Origin: Paraburkholderia nodosa
GTDB lineage: Bacteria; Pseudomonadota; Gammaproteobacteria; Burkholderiales; Burkholderiaceae
NCBI RefSeq assembly: GCF_001718195.1
Contig: NZ_MCNV01000019.1
Location: 1 to 64,000, forward strand
DNA: 64,000 nucleotides
Direction of reading: 5' to 3'
Shown: in pieces, positions 60,440 through 64,000 of the stretch
Layout: every line of letters begins with the position of its first letter
Numbering within the stretch: position 1 is the first letter of the stretch
The notes under the pieces: model-generated
What the model was told of the DNA's origin: nothing
Databases searched by the model: none
What the model saw: only the letters and a program-made list of their open reading frames with translations
Position numbers and translations under genes: made by a program

Positions 60440-61558
60440 GACTTTTACCTCGCTCCATTCGGTTCCACGGCTGTCGCGATAGAGCGCGGTCATCTGCGCA
60501 TTCTTGTGGCCGAGCAGCGCCTGAGCGAAATCCGCGCCCCGTTCATTGCCATAGAGGCGCGCCGCGAGCGAGCGAATCTCGTGGAACGATGGCGGCGTTT
60601 TCCCCTCCGTCGTCTCGATCTCGGCCAGCTCGCGAAACTTCACAAATGCGGTCGTGAAGCCGCCGAGCTTCGGGCTGTCTCCTGGCTTCGCGGTGCCCTT
60701 GCTCATGACGTGGTGGATGACGTGCTTCGAGAGGATCGCGTCGCGGCACTCGCGAATGACCTCTTCGATCGTCAGGCCGTCGAGCGCAGCGAGGCCAAGC
60801 GTCACAGGAATTTTCAGCTTCGTCTGGCCCTTGCTCTTCGATTGCTCGACCCAGAGAAAGCCGTCCTTGATGTCGGAGAACTTCATCTTTTTGATGTCCT
60901 CGCGCCGCTGGCCAGTGAGCAGCGCGAGGAGGAAGGCGCGCGCCGCCCACGACATCCCGAGGTTCTCGCGTGCCTTCGCGACGATCTTCTTGAATTCGTC
61001 CAGGCTCAGACGTTCGCGCTTCACGACTGACTTGCGCCGGCGGATCGCGATCGCCGGATTCTTGCCCGCCTCGAGCTTGCCGGCGCCGATCGCCTCATTG
61101 AATATATCGATCAGGCGCGTCTGGATCTGGCTGCTGTGCGAGCCACTCACGCGCTTTTCCTCGGCCGCGATGTAGTCGGCGACCTGCTTCGGCGTGATCT
61201 TCGATATCGAGGTCTGGGCGAAGGGCGCTTTCTTGATCGTGCGCAGATACGTTTGCACCGTCATCACCGATTTGCGCGTGTTGCCTCGCTCCGTGTAGAT
61301 CTTCTCGTACTCGTCGCAAAACACGATGAGCGTGTCGTCGGCGCCGTCGATGCGCTGGATGAGGCCGACCGCGCCCTTGCGGCGTTCGAGCTCGGCGTTC
61401 GCGACGCGCGCCTGCGCGGCCGCTTCCTTGAACTCGCGACCCAAGCCCCATACCGACCCGTCTGCCGGATTGCGGTACCAGTAATAGCCCTTCGAATTGA
61501 GATAGAGGTTCGCGGGCCAGCTGCGCCGGCTCGCGATCCGTCGTCTAGCCGCGGCCAT
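60434..61558 (-). CDS. int: Tyrosine recombinase (phage integrase)
   Basis: This 374-residue integrase has an N-terminal arm-type DNA-binding part (NSKGYYWYRNPADGSVWGLG) and a core-binding domain. The catalytic residues are Arg218 (TGQRRED), His326 and Arg329 (HEIRS), His351 (LLGHKN) and Tyr360 (ALYRD). All are present, so it is probably active. It reads toward the chromosome boundary. Its start overlaps the end of the excisionase-like gene by 14 bases. Confidence 0.92.
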   Translation of the reverse strand: MAAARRRIASRRSWPANLYLNSKGYYWYRNPADGSVWGLGREFKEAAAQARVANAELERRKGAVGLIQRIDGADDTLIVFCDEYEKIYTERGNTRKSVMTVQTYLRTIKKAPFAQTSISKITPKQVADYIAAEEKRVSGSHSSQIQTRLIDIFNEAIGAGKLEAGKNPAIAIRRRKSVVKRERLSLDEFKKIVAKARENLGMSWAARAFLLALLTGQRREDIKKMKFSDIKDGFLWVEQSKSKGQTKLKIPVTLGLAALDGLTIEEVIRECRDAILSKHVIHHVMSKGTAKPGDSPKLGGFTTAFVKFRELAEIETTEGKTPPSFHEIRSLAARLYGNERGADFAQALLGHKNAQMTALYRDSRGTEWSEVKVG

Positions 61559-61757
61559 TCGTCATCCTTTCGATGCGCTCGGCGACCGGGTCAACGTATT
61601 CGGCATCCGGGCGGCAGAAGTACTCGCGGCCGATCTTGCGGGGCAGCGGTCGAATGCGACCGTTCTTGATCCAGTTACGCAGCGTGTTGCGGTGCGGTTG
61701 ATGGTCGCCGAATACGCGGCTTGCCCACGATTTTACGGGGATGAGCTGTGCTTGCAT
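61545..61757 (-). CDS. xis: Excisionase-like DNA-binding protein
   Basis: This 70-residue basic protein has the winged-helix-like pattern SWASRVFGDHQPHRNTLRNW followed by GRIRPLPRKIGREYFCRPDA. The order 'helix, NTLRNWI, NGRI, P, IGREY' is that of phage Xis proteins. It lies directly ahead of the integrase with a 14-base overlap, the usual int/xis arrangement. Confidence 0.8.
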   Translation of the reverse strand: MQAQLIPVKSWASRVFGDHQPHRNTLRNWIKNGRIRPLPRKIGREYFCRPDAEYVDPVAERIERMTNGRG

Positions 61758-61784
61758 GATGCCTCGCGTGCGCTGTGGATCGGG

Positions 61785-62132
61785 TTAAAGCAATTCTCGG
61801 ACAACTTCGCCGGTTTCGACGAAGTACCAGTCCGAGTCCGTCAGGTTGTTAATCAGAAAACGTTCGAAATCGGCTGGCGGGGTGGCGCGTTGGATGCGTT
61901 GCCACTTCGCTGGCGGACCGCGCCACGTCGGCGAGACGCCGGCGGCGCGTGCCGCGGCCAAGGTGTGATGTCCGTCGACGAGGATCCGGTACCGACGGCC
62001 GCGCAGCTCGAGCTCGGCCACGCGGACGATGAACACCCGGAAGCGCCCGGCCTTGTCCGCGACCTTCGCGGGGTCCAGGAAGCGCTGTGACGAGATGAGC
62101 GGGGCGATCTCGGCGCCGGCGGCAGGTCTCAT
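61785..62132 (-). CDS. ParB-like nuclease-fold phage protein
   Basis: This 115-residue protein has the segment RYRILVDGHHTLAAARAAGV (about 46-65), which resembles the DGHHRLxAAxxAG motif of ParB/Srx-fold proteins. The N-terminal SQRFLDPAKV fits the same fold. The function in the prophage is unknown. The start ATG overlaps the upstream stop (ATGA); a GTG one codon earlier is possible. Confidence 0.55.
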   Translation of the reverse strand: MRPAAGAEIAPLISSQRFLDPAKVADKAGRFRVFIVRVAELELRGRRYRILVDGHHTLAAARAAGVSPTWRGPPAKWQRIQRATPPADFERFLINNLTDSDWYFVETGEVVRELL

Positions 62133-62392
62133 CACTTCGCCCTGTGGATGAGCCCGGTAGGCGTGCGCTCGACCGCCGGCGGATTGTCGCCGGGCAGCCG
62201 CTTCTGGTTGTCCATGAACGTCGAGCCGCCGATCGCGTCGGTCGCCTTGATGTATTCGACCTCGACCTTCGCCGTATCGACGAGCACGCTCGCGACGTGC
62301 GCGACCGCCTTGGCACGGTCGATGTCCATCGGATTGTCCTTGTCGCGAAGCGCCGCAAGCGTCTGCATCAGGTGCTCGCGCATGTCATTCAT
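62132..62392 (-). CDS. Hypothetical phage protein
   Basis: This 86-residue protein begins MNDMREHLMQTLAALRDKDN and has a helical middle (AKAVAHVASVLVDTAKVEVE) of the kind seen in small regulatory phage proteins. No known domain is recognised. It overlaps both neighbours by a few bases, which supports it as a real gene in the minus-strand chain. Confidence 0.6.
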   Translation of the reverse strand: MNDMREHLMQTLAALRDKDNPMDIDRAKAVAHVASVLVDTAKVEVEYIKATDAIGGSTFMDNQKRLPGDNPPAVERTPTGLIHRAK

Positions 62393-63092
62393 CGTGCTCA
62401 CTGTCCTTCTCCTTCGCCTCGCGGGCGATGCGGTTGACCTGCCGCGTGATCGCGCCTTTGAGCTGGACCAGCTTCGCCAGCTCGGGGCTGCGCGCCCGCG
62501 GATGATTGCGACGCGCCATCTCGCCGCGGTGGACGAGTTCAAGCGCATCGATGGTGATTTCGTCCAGCACGTTGGTTCGGCGCCCGGGCAGGAACGCCAC
62601 CACGTGGCTGTCCGGTATCGGGCCGTTCGCCGCTACCCAGACGAGACGGTGCACGGCAACCCAGCGCCGTGCCGGCACGAGATTCGGATCGTCGGTGACC
62701 TTCTGCTCGAGGTAGCCGTCCTTGCTCAGCCGGTAGCTGCCGATCGGCACATAGTTGTGCTGCGCCGCGCCGCTCATCTCGCCTTTCTTGAACTGCGTGC
62801 GGCGTGAGTTCGGGTGCTGGCCGGCAACGCCTTTAGTGCCAGCGGTCCAAGGCACATGCCCGGGCTTGAACTGCGTCGCGATCATCGCGGGGTGCGTCCG
62901 TCCGCGCTGTATGCGCCCGGATTTGTCGGACTCGTAGAAGGCCTCCGATTTGTGCAGCCCGAGCCCGCTTGCCTTCGAATAGACACGAGCCTCGCTCACG
63001 CCGAGCTCGGCTGCGATGTCCTTCGTCGGCCGATCGGCGTATTCGCGCGTCAACTTGAGGAGATCCTCGGGGCTCCAGGGCTTGCCGTTCAC
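62385..63092 (-). CDS. HNH endonuclease-like phage protein
   Basis: This 235-residue protein has an N-terminal helix-turn-helix (PTKDIAAELGVSEARVYSKA) and an HNH-type core, VHRLVWVAANGPIPDSHVVA then FLPGRRTNVLDE, followed by RNHPRARS. In family members the last His or Asn binds the metal. Proteins of this shape are homing or restriction-like nucleases in phages. The start GTG at 63092 follows GGGAG and overlaps the ASCH gene stop. Confidence 0.75.
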   Translation of the reverse strand: MNGKPWSPEDLLKLTREYADRPTKDIAAELGVSEARVYSKASGLGLHKSEAFYESDKSGRIQRGRTHPAMIATQFKPGHVPWTAGTKGVAGQHPNSRRTQFKKGEMSGAAQHNYVPIGSYRLSKDGYLEQKVTDDPNLVPARRWVAVHRLVWVAANGPIPDSHVVAFLPGRRTNVLDEITIDALELVHRGEMARRNHPRARSPELAKLVQLKGAITRQVNRIAREAKEKDSEHDE

Positions 63093-63559
63093 GCGATGAC
63101 TCCCATGTCGTGCATCTGGCGCAGCTGCGTCGCGACGTCGGCGGCAACATCGAAGAACTGGAGCGCGCCCTTGCATTCGACGAACGGCACCGGCTTCACA
63201 TCGTCGAGACGGAAGCCCCATTGGCCCTCCATGTGCCAGGTCGAAGTTCGTTTCGCCGACGGAATACAGTCAGTGAGGGTCGCGGCGCCGATGATCCCGC
63301 CGCGGTGAAGCTTTTCTTGCCCGGGCAGTGCGATGTCGATATCGAAGTAGTCGAGAAAGGCCTCGACGTCGTCATACTCGGCGCGCGTCATCGTCTTGCT
63401 CGCGTGGATCAGGAATCGTCCGCGAAGTCGTGTCGGCCAAGTGCGGTTCTCGATGTCTTTCAGCTTGCAGGCCTCGATCGCGACTTCGCGCGCCGCGCCG
63501 GTCAGGTCGGGGCGCACGATGAGCCACGCCCACGGCTGGCGGATTGACAGGGCTTTCAT
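63089..63559 (-). CDS. ASCH-domain protein
   Basis: This 156-residue protein begins MKALSIRQPWAWLI and continues with KDIENRTWPTRLRGRFLIHA, GGIIGAATLTDC and QWGFRLDDV. It is the ASCH fold (PUA-like, RNA-binding or deaminase-linked). The GAGGA before the ATG and overlaps with both neighbours support it. In phages such proteins may act on modified nucleosides, but this is not shown. Confidence 0.82.
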   Translation of the reverse strand: MKALSIRQPWAWLIVRPDLTGAAREVAIEACKLKDIENRTWPTRLRGRFLIHASKTMTRAEYDDVEAFLDYFDIDIALPGQEKLHRGGIIGAATLTDCIPSAKRTSTWHMEGQWGFRLDDVKPVPFVECKGALQFFDVAADVATQLRQMHDMGVIA

Positions 63560-63858
63560 CGAGGATCCTCGCCGTAGCTCTTCAGGAAAATGCTCTCGCG
63601 CATGCTGATGCCGCGCGAGTTGCATATGCGGATGACAGCGATCAGGAAGCTATCGATGTGATTGCCGGCGCGAGAGAGGGCGTGCAGTAGGTCCATCTCG
63701 AAGCCGCGGTCCTTCGCCAGCTCGCAGGTCGATCCGCGATCGCCGCGATCGTATTCGACGGTCGCAACCATCGACATGCCTCTCGGCCGCATCTTGTTGG
63801 CGAGTTCGAGCAGCGCCGGCGCGATCTCGTCGTCGTAGAACTTTTCGTTGTCGGTCAC
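63556..63858 (-). CDS. Hypothetical phage protein
   Basis: This 100-residue acidic protein (MTDNEKFYDDEIAPALLELA; later AGNHIDSFLIAVIRICNSRG) has no recognised domain. It starts at a GTG that overlaps the stop of the preceding gene and ends in an overlap with the ASCH gene, so it belongs to the same transcript. Confidence 0.6.
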   Translation of the reverse strand: MTDNEKFYDDEIAPALLELANKMRPRGMSMVATVEYDRGDRGSTCELAKDRGFEMDLLHALSRAGNHIDSFLIAVIRICNSRGISMRESIFLKSYGEDPR

Positions 63859-64000
63859 GGTGCCCCTCGCGGGAATTCGTCGTGCGTGCGGCCATCAAGC
63901 ATGCGGCCGGCAGCTTTCTTGCCAACGCGGTCCATGAGCATTCGGCCATCGAGGCGTACGTTGCCAGCGGCGGCAAGGCGCTCTTGCTGGTCGAACGGTG
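63855..64000 (-). CDS. Phage protein fragment, DUF5131 (Gp37/Gp68)-like C-terminus
   Basis: The last 47 codons of a gene entering from the right edge. The C-terminal text MDRVGKKAAGRMLDGRTHD is the tail pattern of phage Gp37/Gp68-like (DUF5131) proteins. The N-terminal part lies outside the window. Assignment rests on a short tail only. Confidence 0.45.
   Translation of the reverse strand, partial: PFDQQERLAAAGNVRLDGRMLMDRVGKKAAGRMLDGRTHDEFPRGAP

Noticed and set aside
1..64000. tRNA, rRNA genes or CRISPR arrays
   Set aside because: No cloverleaf-like stretch, rRNA signature or regularly spaced repeat set was recognised on either strand by eye.

Overview
The window is GC-rich DNA from a beta-proteobacterium of the family Burkholderiaceae, most likely Paraburkholderia, Caballeronia or Burkholderia. 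The signs are a Burkholderia-type 16-strand porin, a PHB-granule phasin, a cytochrome bo3 quinol oxidase operon, an Anbu-protease gene cluster, MXKDX-like small exported proteins and very long antisense open frames caused by high GC3. No rRNA, tRNA or CRISPR array was found.

Left part (1-11.0 kb): the end of a gluconate 2-dehydrogenase gamma-like gene, then a sugar-acid catabolic block on the + strand. It holds a DHDPS-family dehydratase/aldolase, a ketoglutarate-semialdehyde-type dehydrogenase, a four-gene ABC importer, an IlvD/Edd dehydratase and a porin. A second sugar-acid block lies at 24.7-30.1 kb: MFS transporter and uronate dehydrogenase on the minus strand; RraA-like protein, SMP-30 lactonase and a FadR-type GntR regulator on the plus strand. 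Four promoters in the two blocks carry the same GTTG-N5-CAAC inverted repeat, so I infer one regulon split over about 26 kb. A plausible route is uronate to aldarolactone (Udh), to aldarate (lactonase), by dehydration to a keto-deoxy acid, and then to 2-oxoglutarate.

Between them (11-24.8 kb) are accessory genes: a cytosine-deaminase-like amidohydrolase, a TetR/thioredoxin-reductase-like divergent pair around a perfect operator, a methyltransferase, an exported phospholipase-D-like protein, a small acidic exported protein, an aspartate-type APC permease, a polar amino acid ABC importer and a chemoreceptor.

The 30-45 kb part holds an exported hydrolase, phasin with two PhaR-like sites, catalase, cytochrome b561, a GT2 glycosyltransferase, a small lipoprotein, a DUF2459 lipoprotein, and the Anbu cluster (ATP-grasp, alpha-E, transglutaminase, Anbu). 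A Tat-exported phosphoesterase, a spacer with four near-consensus DnaA boxes and a sugar-efflux-type MFS protein follow.

The 45-60 kb part has a Cys-rich gene behind a strong Fur box, an orphan NuoM next to cyoABCD, and an electrophile-response block. In that block a NemR-like TetR regulator and two near-identical TAGAC/GTCTA operators accompany a DJ-1/PfpI protein, an old yellow enzyme, a small monooxygenase and an alcohol dehydrogenase. A TPR-OGT (SPINDLY-like) gene follows. From 60.4 kb to the right edge lies one end of a prophage or integrative element on the minus strand (integrase, excisionase, ParB-like, HNH, ASCH, DUF5131-like). A perfect LexA box sits just outside it.
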